From Campylobacterales bacterium (lineage in GTDB: Bacteria; Campylobacterota; Campylobacteria; Campylobacterales; JAABSR01), in assembly GCA_011390245.1 (NCBI GenBank), contig JAABSR010000002.1:1-53294 (forward strand): a stretch of DNA of 53,294 nt, in the 5' to 3' direction. This document shows, piece after piece, positions 27,122 to 36,569 of the stretch (position 1 is the stretch's first letter; the number at the start of each line of letters is the position of its first letter). The notes below the pieces were generated by a model, which saw nothing but the letters and a program-made list of their open reading frames with translations, ran no database searches and had not been told where the DNA came from. The position numbers and the translations under genes are program-made.

Positions 27122-29242
27122 ATGGCAAAAAGCAAAAGGATGATGATGAAAGATTACATCACAAGATGCGTCTTATTGGACGAAGATAGGCCTAAAGAGC
27201 AAAAAAGAGAGGAGATTTTAGAGTATTTTTTGAAGACTTATGAGCTTTTTGAGAAGCTTTTTTTGATCTTTAAAGATGATAGTATCTTCTACAAACAGCC
27301 TGAACCACTTAGGCATAAGCTCATCTTCTACTTTGGGCATACTGCTTCATTTTTTGTAAATAAGCTAATAGTTGCAAAATTTATCGATAAAAGAATCAAC
27401 CCAAAATTTGAAAATATGTTTGCTATTGGTGTTGATGAGATGAGCTGGGATGATCTCAATGATAAAAATTATGATTTTCCTCCAGTAGATGAGGTCAGAG
27501 AGTATAGGCAAAAGGTAAAAGAGCTAGTGGTAGATTTCATAAAAAAAAGAGACTTCTCTATGCCAATCACTTGGGAAGACCCTATGTGGATTATTTTGAT
27601 GGGGATTGAGCATGAAAAAATTCATATTGAGACCTCTTCTGTGCTACATAGGCAGCTTGACATAGAAGATATAAAGCCAAGTAGCTTTTTTTTGGAGTGT
27701 GAAGAGTATAGTGATATTTACCCTACAAATGAACTACTTCCTGTAAGTGGAGGAAAAGTAAGACTTGGAAAATCAAAAGATCATCCACTCTATGGATGGG
27801 ATAATGAGTATGGATTCTATGAGGAGGATATCGAGGATTTTAAGGCTTCAAAATACCTTGTAAGCAATGGAGAGTTTTTGGAGTTTGTAGAAGATGGTGG
27901 ATACAAAAGAGCTGAGTTTTGGAGTGAAGAGGGGCTTAGATGGAGAGAGTATAAGATAGCAGAGCATCCCCCTTTTTGGATAAAAAGCAGGGATGGATAT
28001 CTTTATAGAACCCTTACAAAATTAGTCCCTTTGCCGCTTAATTTCCCAGTAGATGTCAATTTTTTGGAGGCTGAGGCTTTTTGTGCATGGAAAAGTAAAA
28101 AGATAGGTAAAAATATCACTCTACCTACTGAAGCTATGTGGCATAGACTAAGAGAAGTTAGCGGCGTAGCTGATGAACCAGAGTGGGGAGAAAAAGCACC
28201 TGCAAATATCAACCTAGAGCATTTTGCTTCCGCTTGTCCAGTAGATAGATTTAGACATGGCGAGTTTTATGATGTGATAGGAAATCTATGGCAGTGGAGC
28301 AGGACGCCAATTGATGGATTTGATGGATTTGAGATACATTATGCTTATGATGATTTCTCAACCCCTACTTTTGATAACCGTCACAATATATTCAAAGGCG
28401 GCAGTTTTATTAGCACTGGAAATGAGGCTTGTAAAGATTCAAGATACGCTTTTAGAAGACATTTTTACCAACATGCAGGTTTTAGATATGTAGAGGCAAA
28501 AGAGCAGAAGATATCAAAAAGAGATTTTTATGAAAGTGATGAACAGATTTCACAATATTGTGATTTTCATTTTGGGGAGGCACACTTAGGAATCTCAAAT
28601 TTTCACAAAAGGTATGCACATATCGCTTCAAAATACGCAATAAATAGAGGTAGTGCTTTAGAGCTTGGCTGTAGTGTAGGAAGAGGTGTGTTTGAGCTTG
28701 CAAAGGATTTTGATAAAGTCACCGGGATAGATTTTAGTGCTAGATTTATAAGAATTGGGCAGTTTTTAAAAGATGACAAGAGGATAGGATATAGTAGAAA
28801 AATAGAGGGTGATATAAAAGAGAAAGTTGAGGTGAGTGCCAAAGATTTGGAGCTTGAAGAATCAAGCTTCTCTAAAATAGAGTTTTGGCAAGGTGATGCG
28901 TGTAACCTCAAACCACACTTTAGTGGATATGATCTCATCATCAGCGTCAATCTTATAGATAGAGTTTATGACCCTGAGAAGTTTTTACTTGATATGTCCC
29001 ATAGGCTAAACAGAGATGGAATCTTCATCATAGCAAGCCCTTTTAGCTGGGATGAATCATATACCAAAAAAGAAAAATGGCTATGTAGTGAGGGCAAAAG
29101 CTCACAAGAGAAGCTAGAGGAGATTTTGAGTTGTGAGTTTATCAAAATGTGTGAGCCATTTTATGAAGAGTTTGTTATTAGAGAGAGTGAAAATAAGTTT
29201 CAACACTCAAGATCACTCTTTAGTGTTTGGAAGAAGAGGTGA
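27122..29242 (+). CDS. ovoA: 5-histidylcysteine sulfoxide synthase / mercaptohistidine N-methyltransferase
   Basis: First enzyme of ovothiol A synthesis: couples His and Cys oxidatively on non-haem iron, and the C-terminal domain methylates the imidazole nitrogen in the last step. The iron ligands are clear: His73 in FYFGHTASFF and His164/His168 in HEKIHIE. The central FGE-sulfatase-like domain shows NLWQWSRTP and GGSFISTGNEAC; the C-terminal methyltransferase (from about residue 480) shows ALELGCSVGRGVFELA. The total of 706 residues is that of full-length OvoA, not the shorter EgtB. I use the ATG at 27122; TTG at 27110 is possible. A TATAAA at 27084 may be its -10. ovoB overlaps the 3' end. 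Confidence 0.92.
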   Translation: MAKSKRMMMKDYITRCVLLDEDRPKEQKREEILEYFLKTYELFEKLFLIFKDDSIFYKQPEPLRHKLIFYFGHTASFFVNKLIVAKFIDKRINPKFENMFAIGVDEMSWDDLNDKNYDFPPVDEVREYRQKVKELVVDFIKKRDFSMPITWEDPMWIILMGIEHEKIHIETSSVLHRQLDIEDIKPSSFFLECEEYSDIYPTNELLPVSGGKVRLGKSKDHPLYGWDNEYGFYEEDIEDFKASKYLVSNGEFLEFVEDGGYKRAEFWSEEGLRWREYKIAEHPPFWIKSRDGYLYRTLTKLVPLPLNFPVDVNFLEAEAFCAWKSKKIGKNITLPTEAMWHRLREVSGVADEPEWGEKAPANINLEHFASACPVDRFRHGEFYDVIGNLWQWSRTPIDGFDGFEIHYAYDDFSTPTFDNRHNIFKGGSFISTGNEACKDSRYAFRRHFYQHAGFRYVEAKEQKISKRDFYESDEQISQYCDFHFGEAHLGISNFHKRYAHIASKYAINRGSALELGCSVGRGVFELAKDFDKVTGIDFSARFIRIGQFLKDDKRIGYSRKIEGDIKEKVEVSAKDLELEESSFSKIEFWQGDACNLKPHFSGYDLIISVNLIDRVYDPEKFLLDMSHRLNRDGIFIIASPFSWDESYTKKEKWLCSEGKSSQEKLEEILSCEFIKMCEPFYEEFVIRESENKFQHSRSLFSVWKKR

Positions 29243-30378
29243 ACACCATCTTTGATAAACACATAGATAGAAAAAATACAAGATGTGTCAAGTATGATGG
29301 ATTGAAGCGAGTCTATAAAGAGGGTGGTCTTTTTCCGCTTTGGGTAGCGGATATGGATTTTGCTTGTGCTGCTCCAATAGTTGAAGATCTCAAAAAGAGA
29401 GTAGAGCATTGCATTTTTGGTTATGAGGAGTTGGGGGAGGAGTTTTTTGGTGCTATTGTTCATTGGTATCAAAAGAGACATAGTGTAGATTTGGAGGCTC
29501 ATAATATAGCTCATGTAGCTGGTGTGGTGAGTGGACTTTCTATTGCTATTGAGGCATTTAGTAGTGAGGGGGATGAGGTGATTATTCAGCCTCCTGTTTA
29601 TCATCCATTTTTTGGTGTAGTTAAACATCTTGAGAGAGAGATAGTTTTAAATCCTCTAAAAAAAGATGGTTCTAGATATGTGATGGATATAGAGAATCTA
29701 AAAAACATCATCACAAAAAAAACTAAAATAGTAATTCTCTGCTCCCCACATAATCCAGTGGGAAGAGTTTGGAGCAAGAGTGAACTAGAGGAGCTTGTAG
29801 AAGTTTGCAAAGAGCATAAAATCTTGATTGTATCTGATGAGATTCATAGTGATTTAGTCTTTGAGAGATTTACCCCACTTTGTACACTAGAAGATAATAT
29901 CCTTACTATCAACTCCCCAAGCAAAAGCTTCAATCTAGCAGGACTAAATACCGCATATGCATTTAGCAAAAACCCTAAGATCATCAAGAGTTATAAAAAA
30001 ATGCTAGCAAAAAGATCGCTAGAGGGCAGTAATAATTTTGGCACAACAGCACTAATTAGTGCATATAGCAAGTGTGAATTTTGGTTAGAGGAGCTTTTGA
30101 AATATATAGAGGGCAATTTTGATATGGTGCTAGAATCTCTAAAAAGCACAAATATAAAAACCTATAAACCAGAAGGGACATATCTGATGTGGCTTGACTT
30201 CAAAGAGACAAATCTAAGTCATGTTGAGATTGAAGATATTTTGCAAAAAGATCTAAAGCTAGCACTCAATAGCGGACTATCTTTTGGCAAAGATGGAGAG
30301 TATTTTTTTAGACTAAATATTGCACTTCCTAGGAATATCTTAAGAGAGAAAATAGAGTTGATATCTTCTAGATTTTAA
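29239..30378 (+). CDS. ovoB: PLP-dependent C-S lyase (MalY/PatB family), probable OvoB
   Basis: Fold-type I PLP enzyme. The cofactor Lys is in SPSKSFNLAGLNTAY; other signatures are PLWVADMDF near the N-terminus, PPVYHPF and SDEIHSDLV. MalY/PatB enzymes cleave cystathionine; the version beside OvoA cleaves the histidylcysteine sulfoxide to the mercaptohistidine (OvoB). The GTG at 29239 forms a GTGA overlap with the ovoA stop, so the two are translationally coupled, which favours OvoB over plain cystathionine beta-lyase. A TTG at 29227 would add four residues. The ovoB role is inferred from context. Confidence 0.88.
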   Translation: MNTIFDKHIDRKNTRCVKYDGLKRVYKEGGLFPLWVADMDFACAAPIVEDLKKRVEHCIFGYEELGEEFFGAIVHWYQKRHSVDLEAHNIAHVAGVVSGLSIAIEAFSSEGDEVIIQPPVYHPFFGVVKHLEREIVLNPLKKDGSRYVMDIENLKNIITKKTKIVILCSPHNPVGRVWSKSELEELVEVCKEHKILIVSDEIHSDLVFERFTPLCTLEDNILTINSPSKSFNLAGLNTAYAFSKNPKIIKSYKKMLAKRSLEGSNNFGTTALISAYSKCEFWLEELLKYIEGNFDMVLESLKSTNIKTYKPEGTYLMWLDFKETNLSHVEIEDILQKDLKLALNSGLSFGKDGEYFFRLNIALPRNILREKIELISSRF

Positions 30379-30498
30379 AGGATTTAGTTACTTTGATTAC
30401 ATTATTATCACATCTTTAAACACTGTTTTTCATGCTTCAGGAAGATTTAATATGCTAAAATCACCACTTCTAAAAAAGTGAGGGAATGAGGGAAACTG

Positions 30499-32589
30499 AT
30501 GGTAAATTTAAAAAATCAAGAAAACTATTTCAATAGAGAGCTTTCATGGCTCAAATTTAACACTAGAGTGCTAGAAGAGGCAAAAAATACAAAAAATCCA
30601 GTGTTAGAGAGACTAAAATTTATAGCGATCTATGGAACAAATCTTGATGAATTCTACATGATAAGAGTAGCTGGACTAAAAAAGCTCTACTCAGTTGGTA
30701 TCACAGAGGCTGGAGCTGATAAGACTACGCCACTTGAGTTGCTAGAGAGCATAAGAAAATATCTTCAAGAAGAGAGAGTGATAGTAGAGGAGACTTTCAA
30801 AGATATACACAAAGAGATGCAAAAAGAGAAGCTCTACATAAAATACTACAATGAGCTAAATCAGTCACAAAAGAGGAGAATCCAAGAGCACTTCTACTCA
30901 CATCTCTATCCAGTTATCATCCCAATAGCTGTAGATGCAACACATCCATTTCCTCATCTAAACAACCTAAGCTTTGGACTTATAGTAAAGCTTAGAGATA
31001 CTGAGCATACTCATGAGATAAAATATGGTCTTGTTCGGATTCCTCGAATGTTACCAAGATTTATAGAGCTTGATAAAAATATCTATATTCCTATTGGTAC
31101 TATAGTTGGTGAGTTTATTCATGAGATTTTTCCAGGTTTTGAGATGTTGAGCTTTACCCCTTTTAGGGTCACTAGAAATGCTGATATGGCTATAGAAGAG
31201 GAAGAGGCTGATGATTTTATGGAGATTATGGAAGAGGGGTTGAAGTCTAGAAAAAAAGGTGAAATAGTAAGATTAGAGATTGGAAAAGAGGCAGATTCTG
31301 ATCTAGTGGACTTTATAGGTGGACATATAAATGTAAAAAAAGAGGATACATACGCTTATGACATACCTCTAAATCTCGGTGCTTTGTGGCAGATTGTGGG
31401 AAATAAAAATTTTGCATATCTTACATTTCCACCTTATAGCCCAAAAATATTGCCACCTCTTGATAATAATGCCAATATTTTTAGTGCAATAGAATCCCAA
31501 GATATCTGTCTCTATCACCCTTATGAATCTTTTGATCCAGTCGTAAACTTTATCCAAAGTGCCGCAAAAGATCCAGATGTATTATCTATTAGAATGACAC
31601 TATATAGGGTTGGGAAAAACTCCCCTATCGTAAAATCTCTCATAGAAGCTGCTGAAGATGGAAAGCAGGTTACTGCTCTTGTGGAGCTAAAGGCAAGATT
31701 TGATGAAGAGAACAATCTAAGATGGGCAAGAGAGCTTGAGGCTGCTGGAGCACATGTAATATATGGTATTCCAGGTTTGAAAGTCCATGCAAAAATTGCT
31801 CTAGTTATCAAAAGAGTCGGGGATGATTTAAGAGAGTATGCCCATCTAGCAACTGGAAATTATAACCCTGGAACATCTAGAATCTATACAGATATAAGCT
31901 ACTTCACATCTAGAAAAAATATTACAGTAGATTCCACTAGATTTTTCCATCATCTCACAGGATTTTCACGCCGTGCTAAGCTACATGAACTAGTGATGGC
32001 TCCTATGCAGATCAAGCCAAAAATAATCTCTTTGGTTGATGGAGAGACAAAAAAAGGAAAAGATGGCAGGATTATTGCCAAGATAAACTCTTTAGTAGAT
32101 TCTGATGTCATTAGAGCACTCTATAAAGCATCCCAAGCTGGAGTGAAGATTGACCTTATAGTTAGAGGGATATGTTGTTTAAGACCAAAAGTAGAAGGTT
32201 TGAGTGAGAATATTAGAGTCATCTCAATAGTTGGAAAGTATCTAGAGCATGCTAGAATATTTTACTTTGCAAATGCACATCCGCAAACATACTTCTCAAG
32301 TGCAGATTGGATGCCTAGGAATCTAGAGAGAAGAGTTGAGCTTATGACCCCAGTATATGATGATATTATAAATGATAAACTTTATGGCATTTTGCAGTTA
32401 CAACTAGATGATAATTCAAACGCAAAAGAGCTACAAAGCGATGGAAGCTATATAAAAATTTCAGAAAAGGGCACAACAAGCTCTCAGAAAATGATGGAGG
32501 ACTATATCTCTACAGTCTATAACTCACTCAAAGGGGATGAATCAAATAAGGCAAAAAAATTAGCTAGCAGAATGTTCAAAGAGAGTTAA
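30499..32589 (+). CDS. ppk: Polyphosphate kinase 1
   Basis: Reversibly makes polyphosphate from ATP. The phosphohistidine region is [12 protein letters not shown] followed by [11 protein letters not shown], and the second His motif is HARIFYF with [15 protein letters not shown]. The N-terminal segment [17 protein letters not shown] is canonical. It has 696 residues, the standard PPK1 length. GAGGGAAACTG precedes the ATG. It is separated by 120 bases from ovoB and followed after 29 bases by an ion-channel gene. Confidence 0.97.
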   Translation: MVNLKNQENYFNRELSWLKFNTRVLEEAKNTKNPVLERLKFIAIYGTNLDEFYMIRVAGLKKLYSVGITEAGADKTTPLELLESIRKYLQEERVIVEETFKDIHKEMQKEKLYIKYYNELNQSQKRRIQEHFYSHLYPVIIPIAVDATHPFPHLNNLSFGLIVKLRDTEHTHEIKYGLVRIPRMLPRFIELDKNIYIPIGTIVGEFIHEIFPGFEMLSFTPFRVTRNADMAIEEEEADDFMEIMEEGLKSRKKGEIVRLEIGKEADSDLVDFIGGHINVKKEDTYAYDIPLNLGALWQIVGNKNFAYLTFPPYSPKILPPLDNNANIFSAIESQDICLYHPYESFDPVVNFIQSAAKDPDVLSIRMTLYRVGKNSPIVKSLIEAAEDGKQVTALVELKARFDEENNLRWARELEAAGAHVIYGIPGLKVHAKIALVIKRVGDDLREYAHLATGNYNPGTSRIYTDISYFTSRKNITVDSTRFFHHLTGFSRRAKLHELVMAPMQIKPKIISLVDGETKKGKDGRIIAKINSLVDSDVIRALYKASQAGVKIDLIVRGICCLRPKVEGLSENIRVISIVGKYLEHARIFYFANAHPQTYFSSADWMPRNLERRVELMTPVYDDIINDKLYGILQLQLDDNSNAKELQSDGSYIKISEKGTTSSQKMMEDYISTVYNSLKGDESNKAKKLASRMFKES

Positions 32590-32618
32590 AAGAAGAGATA
32601 TACCAGCAGGTGGGAAAA

Positions 32619-33464
32619 TTGGAAAAAATAAGAGATATCTTAAAAGTCGTAGTAGATTCTAAAAGATTTCAGTGGTTTATTACAGCACTAATTGTGATAA
32701 ATGGTATCACTATGGGGCTTGAGACTTCAAAAGAGTTTATGTCAGGCGACATTGGGCCATATTTGCTTGCACTTGATAAAGCTATCATTATTATATTTGT
32801 GATTGAGATAATCCTTAGGATCTATGTCCATAGGCTTAGTTTTTTCAAAGATCCATGGTCTTTGTTTGACTTTTTTGTCGTCTCAATCTCTATTATACCA
32901 ACTAGTGGAGACTTGGCAATTCTTAGGGTTTTGAGGGTTCTTAGGTTATTTAGGCTAATTACAGTAATTCCTCAGATGAGAAGAATTGTAGGAGCACTTC
33001 TAGCAGTCATTCCAGGTATAGGTTCAATCTCTATGATACTTACACTATTTTTTTATGTGTTTGCTATCATGGCAACAAATCTTTTTGGGGATAAGTTTCC
33101 GCAGTGGTTTGGAACAATAGGCGAATCCATGTACTCACTTTTTCAGATTATGACACTAGAATCATGGTCGATGGGAATTGTTAGACCTGTAATGGAGATA
33201 TATCCTTATGCGTGGATGTTTTTTGTTCCTTTTATATTGATAGTCACTTTTGTCATGGTAAATCTTTTTGTAGCTATCATAGTAGATGCTATGAGTGCTC
33301 TTAAAGAGGATGGAGAGGAGAAACTTCATGAAGAGCTTGAGGTGAGCAGTAAACATATAGAACAAGAGGTTAGTAGAGAGATAAGTGAGCTAAAAGATGA
33401 GATAAGAGGATTGAGAGAGCTTATCAAAGAGAGTAGCCTTGCTCAAAACTCTAGGCATCCATAA
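32619..33464 (+). CDS. Bacterial voltage-gated sodium channel (NaChBac/NavAb family)
   Basis: Single-domain six-helix channel that would form a homotetramer in the inner membrane. The selectivity filter reads TLESWSM (residues 179-185), identical to NavAb of Arcobacter butzleri. The voltage sensor S4 has Arg at every third position ([13 protein letters not shown], about 102-114). S5-S6 follow, and the cytoplasmic tail (about 228-281) is an acidic linker plus a coiled coil, as in the family. The TTG at 32619 has AGGTGG five bases upstream; a GTG three codons earlier lacks a spaced ribosome site. Its last 14 bases overlap the convergent regulator gene. Confidence 0.95.
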   Translation: MEKIRDILKVVVDSKRFQWFITALIVINGITMGLETSKEFMSGDIGPYLLALDKAIIIIFVIEIILRIYVHRLSFFKDPWSLFDFFVVSISIIPTSGDLAILRVLRVLRLFRLITVIPQMRRIVGALLAVIPGIGSISMILTLFFYVFAIMATNLFGDKFPQWFGTIGESMYSLFQIMTLESWSMGIVRPVMEIYPYAWMFFVPFILIVTFVMVNLFVAIIVDAMSALKEDGEEKLHEELEVSSKHIEQEVSREISELKDEIRGLRELIKESSLAQNSRHP

Positions 33465-34689
33465 CGATTCTGTTCTTGCCATCATGCTTTGCTTTGACCA
33501 TCAAGGAGTAGGCATTTTCTACCATGTTTTCCAAAGAGCTATCAAAATATGTAGTGATCCCAATAGAGACGCTAAAGCCTATCTCCTCACCTTCAAATAG
33601 AAGAGGCTCACTTTCTAGCTCTTTTTTGAATGCCTCATAGAGAGTATAGATTTTGTTTTCATCTACACCTATATCTAGCAATGCAATAGTATCCCCACCA
33701 AATCTAGTAGCTATTGTCTCATCATCTGTTACCTCTAAGATATCTCTAGCTATCTTTATAATTAGCTCATTTCCAGCTTGATAACCATACTTTTTGTTTA
33801 TGATGTTTAAATCATCAATGCCAATAACTGCCATAGATGTAACTACAGACTCCTTTTTTGCAAGTAGATAAGGAATTTTGCAGAGTTTGTAAAAATATGG
33901 AAGAGTGTAAGCACTGGTCATATAGTCATACTTATCTTTGCTAATAGAGTTTTCCACCTCATCTACGCACTCTAAAATATTATCTATTTTGTATGCAAAA
34001 AGTGAGTACTCCATGGCCTCTACCATATAGTCATCAACTCCAATTTTCATAAGCTCTGAGAGTTTAGTTGCATCAAATTTACTAACTGCAGAGATGATTT
34101 TTACAATCTTTTTACTACTTTTTATCTCTCTAGTTAGATTCTTTATCACTTCAAAATCGATTCTATCATCAATAATCACTACTTTGATATCACTACTCTC
34201 TTGAAATTTTAGCAGAGCCGCACTGCTATCTTTGAAATATGCATGATCTATCAATATCCTATTGAAATTTGAGCCAATAACTTTTAGAAACTCTTCATCT
34301 TCAGAGAGCACTAAAGCTTTGTAGTTTATGTTTCTTCTAACGCTTTTGATAGTTTTGATTATTCGCTCTGCATCATCTGTACCGCCTTTTGTATTTAGGT
34401 GGATTATATTGTTCGCTTCTTTTATTTTATCTTTTATAACAGATGTGTTTCCAGTTAGTACAATAGTTGGAAGGTTTTTTTCTTTTAAAAAATCTATCAC
34501 CTCTCCATCAAGTGCATCTTGCAATACCAAGCCACTAACTGCAAGTAAAAAGCTGTTTCGCTCCACTAGCTCTTCTGCCTCTTTTAGTGAATTTGCCATT
34601 TTTGCATGTACTGTAAGCTCACTCTCTATAGAGTTTTTGAGGTGCTTTGTAAGTGCTTGAGAGCTATCAATTAATAATATTTTCTCCAT
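33451..34689 (-). CDS. Response regulator-like protein: REC-REC-degenerate GGDEF
   Basis: Two receiver-like domains (about 1-118 and 122-240) are followed by a GGDEF domain (about 255-412). The first receiver has Ser in place of the usual phospho-Asp ([10 protein letters not shown]); the second keeps an Asp ([10 protein letters not shown]). The GGDEF motif reads FGGDTIALL, losing the Glu-Phe, and no RxxD inhibitory motif precedes it, so cyclase activity and c-di-GMP binding at the I-site are doubtful. GGAGG lies just before the ATG. It is 47 bases downstream of a histidine kinase gene, its likely partner. Confidence 0.85.
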   Translation of the reverse strand: MEKILLIDSSQALTKHLKNSIESELTVHAKMANSLKEAEELVERNSFLLAVSGLVLQDALDGEVIDFLKEKNLPTIVLTGNTSVIKDKIKEANNIIHLNTKGGTDDAERIIKTIKSVRRNINYKALVLSEDEEFLKVIGSNFNRILIDHAYFKDSSAALLKFQESSDIKVVIIDDRIDFEVIKNLTREIKSSKKIVKIISAVSKFDATKLSELMKIGVDDYMVEAMEYSLFAYKIDNILECVDEVENSISKDKYDYMTSAYTLPYFYKLCKIPYLLAKKESVVTSMAVIGIDDLNIINKKYGYQAGNELIIKIARDILEVTDDETIATRFGGDTIALLDIGVDENKIYTLYEAFKKELESEPLLFEGEEIGFSVSIGITTYFDSSLENMVENAYSLMVKAKHDGKNRIVMDA

Positions 34690-34736
34690 TTTTCGCCTCC
34701 TAAATCAAGTACATTCTATAAAAACTTTCTTAAAGC

Positions 34737-36569
34737 TTAATTATTTCCTTTTGGTAAAGTGATGATAAACTCTGCACCAAATTCACTATTTCTAGCTTTT
34801 ATGTTGCCCTTTAGTGTATGTTTTATGGAGTTTTTGACATTATACAATCCAAGCCCCTTCTCTCTTGATTTGAAGCTTGTAGTGGTGTAGGGCTCAAACA
34901 ACTTTGTAGGAAGTAGCTCTTCATCTATACCACCACAATTATCTCTGATATATATTAAGAAGTGATCCTCTCTTGCTTCACAGCCACAAGATAGCTCTAT
35001 TTTTGGCTCCTTGATTTTTCTAGCAATTGAGATATCTCTAACATTTAGCATCATTGAGAATAGGATATCAACAATAGCACCCTTTTGTACTTTGAATTCA
35101 CAATCTTGGCAAGATTTATAGACATACTCTATGTTGGCACCTACAATGATATGACCTGCAAGTTTTTTGGAGAGTTCATAAGCTTTTTTTAGGTTGATAT
35201 ATTCACTATCTGCACTTTTGTAGTGGGAGGTTAGGTCTGTTATGGTTTTTGAGAGGGCAGAGAGTTCATCTACTGATTTCGAGATTATCTCATTTATCTT
35301 TTGTGGATTGCCATCATCGTATTCTATCAAATCCCCTATGTTTTGAATGCTAATTGCTACAACATTTAGAGGCTGTCTCCACTGATGTGCTAGATTTAAG
35401 AGTAGCTCGCCCATAGCCTCATTTTTCATCTGCTCTTGCATGATTAGCTGCTGCTCTTTCTCTTTCTCTATGGCCTTCTCTATTTTTATTTGCAGGTTGG
35501 CATTTAGCTCTTTTAGCTCGCCTTCTCTACTTTTTATAGATTCAAGCATCCTATGGAAACTCTCTGAGAGGGGCTTTATCTCTTTATAGACAAAAGTTGG
35601 CATATCAATATCATATCTACCTTGTGATATCAGCTCACTTTTTTGGGCAAAAACCTCTAGAGGCATAAATATATTTTTTGAGCTAACTCTATAAAATATA
35701 TATATGTACACTGCTTCTATTATAATTGCCAAAAAAATCAAGTAATAAAAAAGTGACAAAAGACTAAAAGCATCACTTTTTTTAGCGAAAATACCCATGT
35801 ACAAATCTCTATCTTCTAGTCTTTTTACTTTTCCAACTAAAGACTCATCACCCTCTTTGTACACTATACTGTTGATCTCATCTTTGCTTTTCAAGAGAGG
35901 GTGGTTTGAGATATTTACCCTCTCTTTGACCATCTCTCTATCTTCTGAACTAAAGATTAAATTTCCGCTACTATCTACTAAAAAAGCTTGATAAAAGCTC
36001 TCTTTTCCAATATCACTCACTATCTCATCAAGCTTTTGTAGGTTTAGATTTGCAAAAACAATAAACTCTTCATATCTTTTTACATAGACTATTGTTGGTT
36101 CATTGCTAAAAATAGAGGTAGAGATGTTTTTGCTTATCTTTTTATCCTCCAAAATATTAGTAAAAAAATCCATATTTGAGAAATCAAAACCTATTAGATA
36201 CTCCAAGTCATCATCTTGTTTTGTAGTAAACTTTAGAAGCTTTCCACTTTTAGAGAGGATTCCTGCTGCTTCAAAGTAGCTATTGTGCTCTAGAAAATTA
36301 TTCAAAAGTGATTTTTGCATCTCATTAGGGCTTAATTTTATAGTTTCGCTTAGTGTTAAAAAGTAGAGCTCAGTAGAAGAGAGAAACTCATCGACCCTTT
36401 TTAGGGTGGTTTTTTCTATTAGTGCAATATTGCTATCTAGATTTGCTCTAATTTCCTCTTTTATAAAAAAGGATGCTAGGATAATTGCAATAATTGAGGG
36501 TAATATCACACCAAGAAAAATATAAAGAGAGTATTTCCCTTTTAGGCTAGAGCTTTTCAAATCTTCCAT
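34737..36569 (-). CDS. Membrane sensor histidine kinase with periplasmic Cache-like domain
   Basis: 610 residues: membrane helix (about 15-36), a periplasmic sensor of about 230 residues of Cache-like appearance, a second helix (about 272-295), a HAMP-like region and a coiled coil, then the phospho-acceptor helix LLLNLAHQWRQPLNVVAIS (His about 398) and an ATPase domain with DNCGGIDEELL and EKGLGLYNVKNSI. The HQWRQPL box is typical of Campylobacterota kinases. Its first 23 bases overlap the 3' end of the upstream substrate-binding protein gene, suggesting that the binding protein feeds the sensor domain. Confidence 0.9.
   Translation of the reverse strand: MEDLKSSSLKGKYSLYIFLGVILPSIIAIILASFFIKEEIRANLDSNIALIEKTTLKRVDEFLSSTELYFLTLSETIKLSPNEMQKSLLNNFLEHNSYFEAAGILSKSGKLLKFTTKQDDDLEYLIGFDFSNMDFFTNILEDKKISKNISTSIFSNEPTIVYVKRYEEFIVFANLNLQKLDEIVSDIGKESFYQAFLVDSSGNLIFSSEDREMVKERVNISNHPLLKSKDEINSIVYKEGDESLVGKVKRLEDRDLYMGIFAKKSDAFSLLSLFYYLIFLAIIIEAVYIYIFYRVSSKNIFMPLEVFAQKSELISQGRYDIDMPTFVYKEIKPLSESFHRMLESIKSREGELKELNANLQIKIEKAIEKEKEQQLIMQEQMKNEAMGELLLNLAHQWRQPLNVVAISIQNIGDLIEYDDGNPQKINEIISKSVDELSALSKTITDLTSHYKSADSEYINLKKAYELSKKLAGHIIVGANIEYVYKSCQDCEFKVQKGAIVDILFSMMLNVRDISIARKIKEPKIELSCGCEAREDHFLIYIRDNCGGIDEELLPTKLFEPYTTTSFKSREKGLGLYNVKNSIKHTLKGNIKARNSEFGAEFIITLPKGNN

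Noticed and set aside
27022-27135. Extension of the PCuAC protein by 38 residues upstream
   Set aside because: It would precede a perfect signal peptide and lacks a ribosome site; AAAGGAGC before the ATG at 27021 fixes the start.
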